This document shows, piece after piece, positions 14,501 through 28,100 of a stretch of 64,000 nucleotides of DNA. The stretch's first letter is position 1. Each line of letters opens with the position of its first letter. Both the position numbers and the translations under genes were made by a program. The stretch lies in the NCBI GenBank assembly GCA_020137815.1, contig CM035352.1, forward strand, positions 6,486,025-6,550,024. The letters run 5' to 3'. The stretch is from Hormiphora californensis (Eukaryota; Ctenophora; Tentaculata; Cydippida; Pleurobrachiidae). The notes beneath the pieces are model-generated. The model searched no databases and was not told the DNA's origin. It worked only from the letters and a program-made list of their open reading frames with translations.

Positions 14501-17500
14501 ACCCATCCATCCTACTAGCTCCCATAATCATATTCTTAACGTAATCAGCGTGTCCAGGGCAATCAACGTGAGAGTAGTGTCTCTTTTCAGTTTCATACTC
14601 AACGTGTTGACTGTTGATGGTGATACCACGGACTCGCTCCTCAGGGGCATTATCGATCATGTCATATCCTTGGTACTTGGCAAGGCCCTGATCAGCCAAA
14701 ACTGAGGGAGGGGATATAAATCAGGAAATATCATTAGGACCTGGATTAGAATTGTCATGCTGTATTGATCATCCGTTGGGTATGTACAATTTGTACTACA
14801 AATTAAGACGTGGTTATTACTAGTTGTTTACGTGTTAATTGTGTAGGTATTGAGTGTTGTAGAGGACATGTAATTCAATATACCTTTAGTAATAGCTGCA
14901 GTTAGAGACGTCTTGCCGTGGTCAATGTGTCCGATAGTCCCAATGTTAATATGAGGTTTCCGCCGCTGATAAGTTGCTAGATATCGAGCACCAACTGAAA
15001 CGTGGTTCTTGGTTACTGACACATTTTCATCCCTTGGTTACACATTTTCAGCCCTGTTTCCGTTTCTAGAGTGTTCTGCGTATTGAGCGCATCACTCTTC
15101 ACGTGCGCTCCTCTGCTGCTGACAATTTTGATACACTCATCGCGCGCCTGTTAGGCGGTCGCGACTGCGCGCAAAGGGGGTCTACTGCACAACTCACCCG
15201 ACGAAGTGTTCAATCCGCTGCTTGCAAGTACAGCCTGAGAGTAATCAGGGTTAGTGAGTGTAAGCACGTGATACATGTGGCTGTTAATTTACTTACTGAG
15301 TTAAGGGCAGAAATGATCGGTGATGATCCGGCGACTGTGCGACCTGTAAAAAAGAAGTGGTGAGAGAGAGAAAGAGAGAGAGAAAGATGGAAAATGGAAG
15401 AGAGAAAGATAGAAAATAAAACCAAAAGTGAGAAAGCAGAATCTATTTATATGCACACATTATGATACTACAGATTCAATGACTAATAAACCACCAACAG
15501 ACATACACACGCTTCTTACCTGAGCATTGCCGTAGAGTGAAACCAATAAGAGACGCCATTTATAAGTTGAGCTTGACGCTGAGTAATATAGGTTTAATTA
15601 GGGCAAATTATTGGTTAATTAGGGAATATTAACGGACTGGTTAGTGCCGTGAGAAGAAGAACAGTAATTGATGAGCCGATTTAAATGTTGATGAAGATTG
15701 AAATTCAGAAATTTATAACAAACATGCACATTACACAAACTCGTTATGTCATTAGTCGTTTATATAATAGAAACATGCACTGCACAAACAACATAGACAG
15801 ACATACTCCACACACACACACATACACAGACAGATTAGAGATATTTCTTTCCCTCGTTTTAGTCTCTCTCTTTCTTGCATTACACACAGATACATCATTG
15901 AACCACAAATAGTAACAGAGAGAGATGTCTGTGCACAAATAGTTAGTACAGAGAGAGATGTCTGTGCACAAATAGTTAGGTGGGCGTGGCTGCAGAGAAG
16001 AGAATGATGGCAAAAATTCCAGTTGATTTAGAAAAGTGGTTAATATATCCCTAGAGAAGTTTAGGTGCGGTGTAAGTGGGTTTCATGTCCGAAAAGAAAT
16101 CCACTTCTTCAGGTTCTTGCACCTCAGGAATCTTCATTATATCACTAACAGTAGGGTGATTTCCCTGTAATTCCAACTTCAAATCTCTCATCTCTATTCC
16201 CTGGTCACTCTCCTCTAATTGTGTATCAAAATCACTCCACCCGCCGTTATCCCACCCAAAAACATCCTCTTCCTCCTCTCCCCCCGAGGGAGGTTTACTT
16301 TCCGTGTTCACTGGGGTGGGAGTATCATCAGGGCCAGCAATATCATCCTCATCGTCTCTACTCTCACTAGCCCTCTTTACTATCTCTAACAATGATACCC
16401 CTCCTCCCTCCTCTCCCTCTCCATCTTCACTAAATTCTAGCTGATCGCTATCAGCCCAGCCAGCCATATCGGACCCGCCACCCTTGTATTCCATAGTGAA
16501 TCCATCCCTCTCATGAGCCAACAGCTGAGATCGAGTAAAACGTTCCTTCTTCAGCACATTTGGGTTGGGACTATCAGTCGTCTCTCCAATTAGTACTTTA
16601 GGAGTGGAGATAGGGGGATGTGATGCTACTTCAATCAGCTTTGGACCACTCTCAGGTGCGGCCTCCCGTTTTTTCTTCGCCTCTCTCCGTTTTTTAAACT
16701 CCTCCGCCCGTTTCTCCCTCTCCAGCCGTATAACATCATCTGCATGATGTAGTGGGTACTCTTTCCCCGAATCAAGATCACTCTCACTCACCACCTGCCC
16801 GTTCATAGCATGTTTGAAACTAGTTTCCTCTTCCCCCGGTGCTAGGGGAGGGGGTGCTGCCGTACCACGGGGTGTCGCATCATGGAAGTGAGATTTCTGG
16901 AGGGAGCTGCCCACGACAGTTGTAGCACCGAGACAGGAGGTAAGAACAGCAAGACCATGGAATGTGGCCATTACAATTGCATCATCTGTGTCGTTTAGAC
17001 CCATCAATATCTCGGGAAGGAGGGCATCTTTAACGAAGTGAGTGGGAAGATAGGGAACGTAGCATCTCGATAACCGGAGTAAAACTAGCCGGGTGTGTTT
17101 AGCTCTTCGTTTATATAGCTCCTTTAGTGCTGGGGCAATAACGCGAGCATAACTTTCAGCTTTGTAAAAACCCTTACTTTCACGTTTTGTTTTTACTGTC
17201 AGTAACCTCGGAAGGAGGTATTCTCGAGCGTCCTCTTCGGCAAAACAAAGATCGGAGAAAATAAGTCTCATCAGATAGCGCTGAAAATGGTCCGAGGAAA
17301 CGTGAAACAACCCAGAGCTGGCTGTTCTGAAGAAATCTCGTTTTTCATCCTCCGACTTGACAGTGATTGCCTCGAGAAATGCAATAGAGTTTATTAGATG
17401 CATGATTGGGGATTAACAGTAAAGTAGGGGTTGGATAGAAACTCTTCCATATTGGGTCTCTTCCTAGGATCAGCACTACACAAGCAGATGTTTCACCATC

Positions 17501-20500
17501 TGTCTAAACTTTATCAGTTCACCATCTTGTTTAGCTGCTAGTTTCTCTGTCAGCTTTACAATCAGATGACCCAACATCCATGCATCTCGGCAGTGTATGG
17601 CGTTACTTCGAAACGTTCCATCGATGTCCTCAGGCGAGGCAGGAACATCTGGGGTTGCGGATCTAATCAGACTCCCGACCATGACATCCTCAATATCGGC
17701 AGGTCCGTGTCACATTTTCTAGTCCCGCTAACCGCCACAAGTTATCCGCCTGACTCACAAAAATGGATGAAGTCTTAACAGTTGTTGTGAGCTTGTTTGG
17801 CATTAACATGTAGAAATTGGAGAGCAGAGGCGATAGAATGAACACCAAGGGCAATATCTTCCTCCTTCAGTGTTTTTAGAAGCGTTCCTAGGGGCACTAC
17901 TGGCTCGGTAACGAGATACAAGGCATCACCGTCTTCCTGAAAAAAAGAAATGGTAAAACGATTAAATATCGGTAGTGTTATTTATCTAACTCTGATCACG
18001 ATTGACGAACCTGACTCTCAATGTAGTGTAGAATCTGTGGGTGCCGGCATAACTTTAAATTCTTAATTAGCAACTCGCACTGTTTTATCGACCCGGGACC
18101 GGCTTTCTTGTGTACAAAAATGCTGCATTTCTGTCCGCTTGCTAGAGTTCCATGATTTATTGACCAGGGAAAGTTGTCTGACTGTGTAACCACCCGTCCC
18201 TCAACTGTCACCGCAGGAGCCCGACTGTGGCTCGCTCCCATTTTCAATCATTTGCCTAGAATAATCAGGTGAAAATTTAATTAGGGGTTACTGCACTAAC
18301 CACTAGCCGCTAGTCACTGCGTATTCAATGTCGCTTGACTGATCACTGATGACGCCTGCCGCAGGAAAACGTTAAAATCTGGGTGCCTTCCATTGCTAAC
18401 ATTTCATCGATTTTGGCGTTCGAGACGGGTTAGGGTTTTATTTGGGGTTATCGGTTAGGGCTATCGATTCTCTATCAGATACCGTTTAGTTTACTCAAAT
18501 CGGCCATGTGGTTGCGGGGCGCCGTTACGATCTGGGTGTTTGAAGGCCTGTTTACAAGTGCACGCTGCCAAAAAAGTTGATTCACTAAAATGGCTCTAAC
18601 CGCCAAACCACTCAACCGTTTTGGCTGATTCGAAGTTTATCTGGTAGGGAATGTCAAGGCCTAACCCCAACCCAAACCCCAACCCTAACCCTAACCCTAC
18701 TTTAGCCCTAACCCTAAAAAACCGTTTGTCAGCACTCCCAAAACCCAGATTTTAACGCTGGCCGTGGTTGCGTGGCTATAGCCGTTTGAAAAAAAGTCGG
18801 TCTAAGTGGTTTTAGGTGTACTTTTTTGGCAGCGCGCACCTGTAAACACGCTGCAAGGCACCCAGATTATAATCGCGCCCCCTGCCGCACACCAAAATTT
18901 TGAAAAGAAAGTTGGTGGCTGCTGGCTTTTCAAAAAACAAAAACACTTTCTCTGAAAAGAAGTCCTGAAATCTAAATTTATAAAATCCGTTTGCTTTTAG
19001 GCAGCGTAAATGGAAAAACAGTGATTCCAAACCGAAAATTATAATAAATTACCCACACACCGTCATACTCTCATACTCCCTCTCTCTGCTCACTTGTCTC
19101 GAAAGTCTACATCTTCCACACTGACTGGGACAACCCTTCTCTTGGTTCCCCGAAGCGCAACAAGAGTTGATCTTAACAAACTGAATCGTGTCTTTTCTCG
19201 GATGAAGGACATGGTTTCAGCGTAACTCTCCTTGTGCCTGTCACAGATCTTCCTGGCCGCTCGCTCCAAAACCTTCCCTACTTCTCCGGCAAAACCTCCC
19301 GACGTGGAGAATACGAGGGGCGTGAAGGAACCCTGCTCCACTTCTTGCACCCTTCGCATATAGGCAAGTTTCTTCTGATTTTGGTGCTGTTTATACAGGT
19401 TCGTGATGGGCATCTTCAGGTAGGATGGGGCATTAGGATGGAAAACCCGTACATCCATGAAACTGGTCTGCATGTCAGACCATAAGCCACGACAGACTAT
19501 GTCCATTCGTGCTTCAGCTTTGATATTTGCACTGATTGGCAGGTTGAATCCGTCACAGGGCAACATTGGCTGTTCAGTGTTAACGGGTTTAAATCCCGCA
19601 TACCGAAGGATATCGGCTAAGGTATCCCGAAGGTGGTCATGTCTCCACATATCAAAGCCTCCAACCTTGCAGATCAAGGCGTGGTCACTGGTGTTTTGTG
19701 CCCCACAGCCGCATTTCCCTATCAGGTCCGGGAAGTGGAAGCCGTATCTGAGCCGAATGGCATCGACAAACTCAACCTGGTTAAGCTCATGGCCCAGTTT
19801 CTGCAGCGGTCGAGCAGTTAGCCAACTAGAAGCACCGGGTTCGGAGCACAGCTCCATGGCACGCTGTGTCTTCATATCAACTTGCAAAGATATCTGCACG
19901 GTCCGTTGCATGCCTCTCATCAGTGGCAGCGTAAATTAAACTTTTATCGCGCGTACCATTAAAAGCTGGTCCACGCGGCGTTAAAATTAAAAAATATGCC
20001 AAGCGATTCTATTCGTGAATCGTGAACTGTTTTTTGTTGTTTTTCTTCGGCAAAAATTCGGCCAGCGTTAAAATCTGGGTGTTCCGTGAGTGCTGGGTGC
20101 TGACAAACGGTTTTCAGGGTTAGGGCTAAGGTAGGGTTAGGGTTTGGGTTGGGTTTAGGCTTTGACATTTCCTATCAGATAAACTTTGAATTAGCCAAAA
20201 CGGTTGAGTGGTTTGGCGGTTAGAGCCATTTTAGTGAATCAACTTTTTTGGCAGCACGCACCTGTAAACAGGCCACCAAACACGGAACACCCAGATCGTA
20301 ACGGCGCTCGAAAAATTCCCCTGGACCTAGCTCGTGGGGGTGGGAAGTTTTACCCCCACTCCCCCTGACCCGGGCTGCCACCCAAGATGTGATGTTTATC
20401 AGTTTTTGACGCATACCGCACACGCCACACGCAAAAAATGAGCGCACACGAAGGGGGGTGGGGGGCGTGAAAACTTCATTCGACTTTATACATCAACCCT

Positions 20501-22072
20501 CTAGCCTCTGTTCTTAATAATTGAGACTCAGCTTTTAGCGCTTAAAACATTTAGAACCAATTACCTTTTTAGAATTACTATAAAATTAGGGGCATTAATG
20601 TCATGTGACAAGATTTATGAAAATCCAAGTGATGGCTATTTTTTGCAAATTTCAAATAAATGAACCCAGCTGAAAGAAGCGGAGCTTCATACCTAAATTA
20701 CCAGTCTAATAAATTTCAATAATTCCACCAGGTCGATGGTTTTAGAATGCTGTCAATTATGTGGTGTCCACTCCTCCAAGTTCACCTGCCAGACGTGCAT
20801 TAACTCTGGTAATTTCTGGATCGGTAAAGCTCAGTTCTCGTTCAGCGGCAAGAAGCAGATTGTTTCCAATTTGAAGGCAGAGAACGATGACCTGAGGAAG
20901 ATATTGTCAAATGTTTATAAATCATCTTTGTCATACAAAGAAAGTATCAAAACGTCACTTAGTTGTGAGAATCGAGAGAGGGTTGAGAGGATTCAAAAAC
21001 TGCGTTTGGAGACAGTCCAATTGGAGGATAAAATAGGGACACTTCGCTTGTGTAATGTGCAACGGGAAAAGGATATTTTTGAAAAACAGACTAAGATTGA
21101 AGCATTCAAACAGCAGATAAAGTCAGCTGAACAGTGTTGCTCGGTAGAAAAAGCGAAGATTTCATCCGTTAAAACCCACCTCCAAGTTGAGTGTCGAAGT
21201 ATAATTCGTCAAATCAACACCATCTTCTCGATCGGCCCACAAAATGTTCTGGGTATCCCATTCCGAGAATGCAAGTCACTAAAGGACTATGTTCGACAGA
21301 TCAGAATTGATGAAGGTGAAGCTGAAAACACCTCAGTTGTTCTCTCCCATTTGATCCAGTTTACGAATGTGCTATCAAGTACATTCAGTGTTCCACTGCC
21401 CTTCCCAAACCTGTCTCTCAGATTAACCCTCCCCCGACGACTACTCCTCAAATCACTCCAACAACTTGACTGCAACGTCCTCTACCTATGTCTCTCCCAG
21501 CATGTTCACCCAGACCTCCTGGCACAGCGACACTTCCTCTCCAATCTTGTCCAACTTCTGGAATCTGAAGACACGTGTTTATATCGGGAGTTTGATTGTT
21601 GTCTTGAAGAAGCGGAAGAAGAGGAAAGCGAGTTGAGCAGCTCTGAAAGTGAGGAAGGAGACTGGGAGAGATTGGGAGGACCTGAGGAGGGAGGAGAGGC
21701 ACAACAAGAATCCATTCCTCGCAGGCAGTCCTACATTGGGTCTCTTATCTGGAAAACTTGACACCCCGATTTCGATTTGCTAGGAAAATTTGTGTTTCGC
21801 TGTTCTGTGATTGTTGTATCTACCTATACATTTTGTGTGTGTGTGCCACTTCTGTGGCACTACAGAAATTCAATTAAGTGTCTCTTCTTCTACTTTTTCC
21901 CAGACTCTCTCACTTCCCCTTGGTCGTAGCAGCAGCAGCAGCCATATCTCACTAAATTCTCTCTCGACCTCTTCCGGTCACATTCTGTGCATCCTTTACC
22001 CCATTTTAATAAGGCCTTCTATGTACATGTAATACTGTTTTAATGTCGTGCATTACCCAATATTTCTCTCTC

Positions 22073-22147
<75 letters not shown>

Positions 22148-25100
22148 ACTCATCTGTTGTGTATTGTATAGTCTTTCCGGGATGGACCATTTGGGTTCTA
22201 CATGACTAATACATCCTTATTAGCTTCTTGCTTGCCCCCTCTCAGATCTGCCCCCCTATCTCTCTCTCTCTTGACGTCAGAATTCTTTTTTTGATCAATG
22301 CCCTCTATAATTGCAATCCTTGCATATTTTATTTGCAGTCCCTTTCTATCGCCCCGCCTCTTTTATTTAATTCCGTATTCACTATTCGCAATTCTCAACA
22401 TCATGTTATGACCTTGCCCGGCTCGACCCTGTCTCACCACGCCCCAAAACAAGTTATTATGACAGCTTGAACATTCACAATAATACCATGGTCCGACTCA
22501 CGCTTCCTCTATCCTCACTCTTCCTCTATCCCTCACTCACTCTTTACATTGCTCCAACAACCAACTCTATCTCTCCAACACCTCTTCCTATCTCTACAGT
22601 TACACCCCTCTCTATCTCTAGCTCAGAACTAATATGATGGGGGAACCGGACACCGATGAGGGGACGGGAGGTCAACTATTGAAAAGGAGGAAAACTGGCA
22701 GTCGCATACTTAGGAAACTATCACTCTCCGGCAACAAGAAACGGTGCGTTTAAATTGTTTGTTTGTTTGAACCATATTTATCGGGTAGTATAAACTTCCC
22801 CCGACACAGGAAATTAACAGTATTTGACCCATATTTACCGGGCAAAACTCCTTTCCCCCGACTCGACCGAGTATCCCGGTAAATCGGGGTCCGACTGTAT
22901 GTAGAAAGCTTGTGGCACTGACGGTGCTACTTTTGATGTCACAATGTAATACACTCGGCCTATATTAGATGTGTGTGAGCGCTTGTAGGTTATCCCTTAT
23001 GTGCATATAATGTGGGAACATGATATATTCCAATACTAAGTCACTCTCTCTCGATTTGGGAAACTAGGATGCTTTTTAATTTTAGTAATATTACTTTGGA
23101 AATGTCACACAGTTGGCACCCTTCACAGTCAGGCATCATAACCCATCACTTTCCACTCTGTAAAACACACTGTCTCATACACCATGGGGGTATTACATTA
23201 TGTATTTTGGCTTGGTGGCATCTTTTGGGCGTTTTACGTGAGCAAAATTACTGCCACGTAACGTTAATATATGTGCATGTATATGCCAGCCTAATAATAA
23301 TTGCCGAGAGAGAAAGAGAGAGGGAGAAAGAGAATGAGAGTGAGAGAGACAAAGAGAGAGAGGGAGAGAGAGATAGAGAGAGAGGGAGAGAGACAAAGAG
23401 GGAGAAAGAGAATAACGTTGAGACATGAGTGAATAATGAATGAGACTAAATGAGAATGAGACAGTTTAGGAAAGAGAGAATGTTTGTTTGTGTCAAAAAG
23501 CTTTTAGTCACTAAAATACCCTGGTTTCTAAAATACCGAAGCGCTTTCTGTATACATTATCTTCCCTTCTCTCTAAATACAGAATGTGTCTTCTAGGTGG
23601 GACATGTGTATGTCGTGTGGTAAGGAGCTACATCGCCCCACCCACATATCACAGCTAGTTACACTGGTGTGGTTACCATGGTTACCACAAACCGAATCAT
23701 CTGTTTCTACCTGGCAGCTACTGCACTCATACACTTCATTACGATTGCCAATAATAAGCGGTGTTTATATTTCTTGGCAACATTTGAGAGATAGAGATTG
23801 TGACTAATTGATATATTGCCAGGGAGAGTATTATATACAAGCAGATGAAGAACGATGGAGAGGACGCAGGGGAGGATGACTCGCTACTAGATGCCTCTAA
23901 TGTCCGGTTTAAGAGGTCTATTGTACAAATCAACAGATCTAATGCATCAACACCAGTCAGTAAGTTGAAATGTAAAGGAACTTGAGTCGCAGCTTTAATA
24001 TATAGCATGGCCCGTTTTGAGTCATTCGTATGTAAATTATGTTATGTTATTCAAGAAAACACGGTGACTTTTGGGGCTGTGGCATTGCCACCACAGTTGA
24101 ACTTAATTCGAATGGCTCATTTCCCCTGTTTGTAACATCAAACATGTGCTACTATCCCTGTACTATTCCAAACCCAAACACGCTGCATGTGCAGTATACT
24201 GATTTGTGAGTGGCCCAGCTGTTGCACCACACGTTATTTGTTTATACACACACACACACACATGTCTCTCCTTGCAGGGACATGATTACACAACATAGTA
24301 CTCCACAGCACATATAGATCATACATGACGTAATTCTGTGGGGTACTGTAATCTTGCCTTGTTGGTCCCCCCTCTCTCTCATGGTTAGGAGGGTTAGAAC
24401 ATAACAGCTGTAATCCCTTCCTTATATTGCTCCGTTACACGTCAGCATTATAAGTCCCATGTTATTCGCTGCAATGTAATTATTATGTGTAATACACATT
24501 GTGTGTGTAAGTCCTGTCTTTAGCTCTGAATTTCAGAAAACTATGCAAAGTTTGAAATGTAATTGATATATATGTCTACACTCACATGACACTTTATGTA
24601 GTGCACTCACCCCTCACACCTGCAGTATGACTTGTCTCTATATGTAATTGAAATAAAATTAGAATGCTGTTTTAGAGAAACGCAAGAAAGACAGTTGGGG
24701 GTCTAGGAAAGGAAAATATTAAAATCTAATTGGGTTATTTTAAAGTACATACTTTCTATTAACTTCTAGGGTTTAATATAATGTCCCTTTCAGAAAGTGA
24801 GCCAGCCTCCCGGCCCGGCCTGTTTGAGAGGTTTAGAGCTAGTTTTAGGAAGGGACGGTCAACCAGCACTACCCCAGAATGTGATCCACTTGATGAAAGT
24901 GAGGTAGGTATTCCGGGGGCAGTTTTGAAAGATTGGCTGCTCCTTACTTGTACTGAATTCGCCAGTTGCATTCCCGACATATCTGCGCCAAGATATGAGA
25001 CGGAGAATCAATCTTACAGAACCATATAAACTATTCGTCAATTGCATTCCCGACATATCTGCGCCAAGATATGAGACGGAGAATCAATCTTACAGAACCA

Positions 25101-28100
25101 TATAAACCCATTAAACTATTCGTCAGTTGCATTCCCGACATATCTGCGCCAAGATATGAGACGGAGAATCAATCTTACAGAACCATATAAACCCATTAAA
25201 TTATTCGTCAATTGCATTCCCGACATATCTGCGCCAATATTATAGACGGAGAATCGTAAACACTTAACAATGTTACAGAACCATAAACCCATTAAATTAT
25301 TACAATCAGGTGACATGCGAGGACGGGGAAGATAAAGAGAACACTTGCGTGGAGCCAGCTGTACTACCAGCTGAAGGTGTGGAGCCAGCTGTACTACCCG
25401 AAGGTGTGGAGCCAAACAAGGAGGAAAGTAAGGAGGAAGTGGAGGCCGGGGACTCAATGAGTGATGTTATTGGGGATGATGACGTTGACGAGATATTTAG
25501 CGATGGATCAGGTAATGATTTGATCGACCCTGTACTGTTCTATATAACTATTTAAAGTACAATTAAACTGTAAAGGCTCTCTCTCTACACACGTGATCCA
25601 TAAACGTAGCTTCTTTCGCCACATTGACAGGTTGCACTCTGAAATATATTCCTGATATGGTAATCATATACGTTCAGCAGACTTCCTGGATCTCAATCTG
25701 ACATCTTTTCAGTGAAAGGTCGAACAGCATACCAGTTTACAAATGCAGACCCCAACAACCAATCATGGAAACAGCGGATTTACAGGTCTTTCAGAAAGAC
25801 GAAGAAAAACAAGCAGATTGCTGAGGATGAACCCTCGCCAGTGCCATTCAAACGGAGATATTCTCTGCCTAACTTTCGTCGAAAAAAGAAAAGTATAACG
25901 TATGAAGCACTGTAAGAGATTTGACTAGAGGCAGCTGGGGAGAGAGACTGGGAGCTGAGAAAAACTTGTGAAGAAGTTTCGTTTAGGCGCCAATTTGAAA
26001 TTTCTATTAAATGTGCTGTTTTTAAAATATATTTTAAATCAAAAACAACTCAAAATAGATACCGTTTACTAAAGTATACAAGTTATATGATAAGATGTTG
26101 TACAATGATCCGTTGAAGAAAAATGTCACGTGTTTTGTTTGTTGATTTTGTAAAAAAGTGCAATGTTTTTAAAACTGCAATTTATTAATTGCAGAATCTA
26201 GATGCGAGTTATGTATGCACGTGTATTATAGTGCCCGTTTGTATTGTATTTCTGCATAAGCATTGGTTCTTTGATATAAAATTTGATGTTTTCAATTTGC
26301 CTTCGATTTACCGTCGACAGTCGGACATCTCGGGGAATGGTTTTTGTAAGGTATTTCTAGGTCTACCGAACCAGTGTGAGCCACATGTAAGGTAGTTGGA
26401 GGTGAAATATTACATCCCTTGTTGGTGTGGTTTCCAGTAAATCAAGATTCGACATATATTATTCATATAAATGTATTATAATATGATATAGGTATGATTT
26501 GCAGCAATTTTGAAGAAGTATCCTTCTGAAAAACGGCACCTCAAAAGTCAAAAGTGTAGTTAAGAAATTGCACTGTCACTGCAGTAGGTCACGTCCGATA
26601 CTGATATATTGCAAGCTGTCACTGGGTCTGGCAAAAAATCTCGATTCTTTTTGTAATTGCTCTCGTCCCGTCGATTGAACACTATCGGTATTTGGTGTCA
26701 TCACGCTCTGTCACTGGGTCCGGAACTGAATCCGTAGATCCTACATTCTCACATGGTTACTAAGATTTCTCCCTGGTTGAATATTCATCTGTGGAGGATG
26801 TCGTAGCGACCTTTACCCTGGCCGAACGACCAACAAACACTCGCCGCGACTTCGCAGGCTTGATCCTATGATTTTTAGTCATCAACAGATATATAGTCGG
26901 GTTTAGGGCACTGCTTACAATTGGCAACACTTGGAAAAGAAGGAAGAAAGTTACTACCGCTTTGAAGGGCCTGCCACCGATTTCCAACCTCAAATCTTCC
27001 AAGTTAGTTGAAGTCCTCTGAGAGTGTTCTGTTATTAGCGACTGTGCTGTGACTAGACCACAAAAGTTCCCCAAACTAAGGGTATTTAGGAGGAGTATTT
27101 TTAGGGTTCCGGTTATGGACCGGGCAGAGCTATTGCAGACTGGCCGTAGGTACCTTAAGAAGATACTGGTTAAAGTGAGAGTACTGAAAATTATACCGAC
27201 TAGCTGAACAACTAGACATGGAAATGCGAAGATTAAAGAGAGATGATTCCTTTTTATACCCCAAGCTGGAACACCCATTATCGGATTACAAATCTGAGAG
27301 TACGTAGCGAATATTGACGTGTTTTCCCAATCAACGGTGTATACCACAAGGAAAACAAGGGGTGTCCAAGAAATGGAAAGGACCAGGACGGCAAGGAAGG
27401 GCCACTGGGGTATGTCACGGAGAGGGAATGCTATTTGGAGGAACCGGGCTAGTGTCAGGAACCCTGTGGTTAGTAGCGGTGCGAAGAAGAACACCCAGGT
27501 TCCCACTGTGACCAGTGCACAGATCTCCGTACCCGGTCGTACATACAGATAATATTTTTCCTCACACGCAATGAGGGAGGTTGTGTTGGTACAGTCGGTG
27601 TCATTTGCAGGCCAGAGGCCCCAGGCAAGTCTGTAGGACATGAACGGGGCTCCGATTAGGTCGCTGACGGCAAGGATTATGTACATGGTGCGGGCTATTG
27701 AGCGTCGTTTCCAAATGTTGTGACGTAGTACCATTAGATTGAGCGGGATGGAGAGGGAGGGGAAGGAAAGGAAGGATAGGAATAGTGGGAAATCTGGGAA
27801 AGAGGTCCCGCCTCCACTATATATTGCCATGTTACTCTATCGATTGGAAATAGTGATGAATATTAGTACGTATGCACTATACTAACGACACAAAAACGCA
27901 TGAAATTTCTATAGAAACGTTAGCGAAACCAAAAAGATACTTAGGAAAGTAAAGAGGTTTATGGCAAGTGGTCTGTGGTATACTAATTATCTTTAAGTGG
28001 GAAGGCATAACCAGTAGAGCTGAAACCACAAATTGCTTTCCTTGCTAGGCAACTAGACAAACTGAATCAGCCAGCCATGTTGGGAGATTATATTATGAAA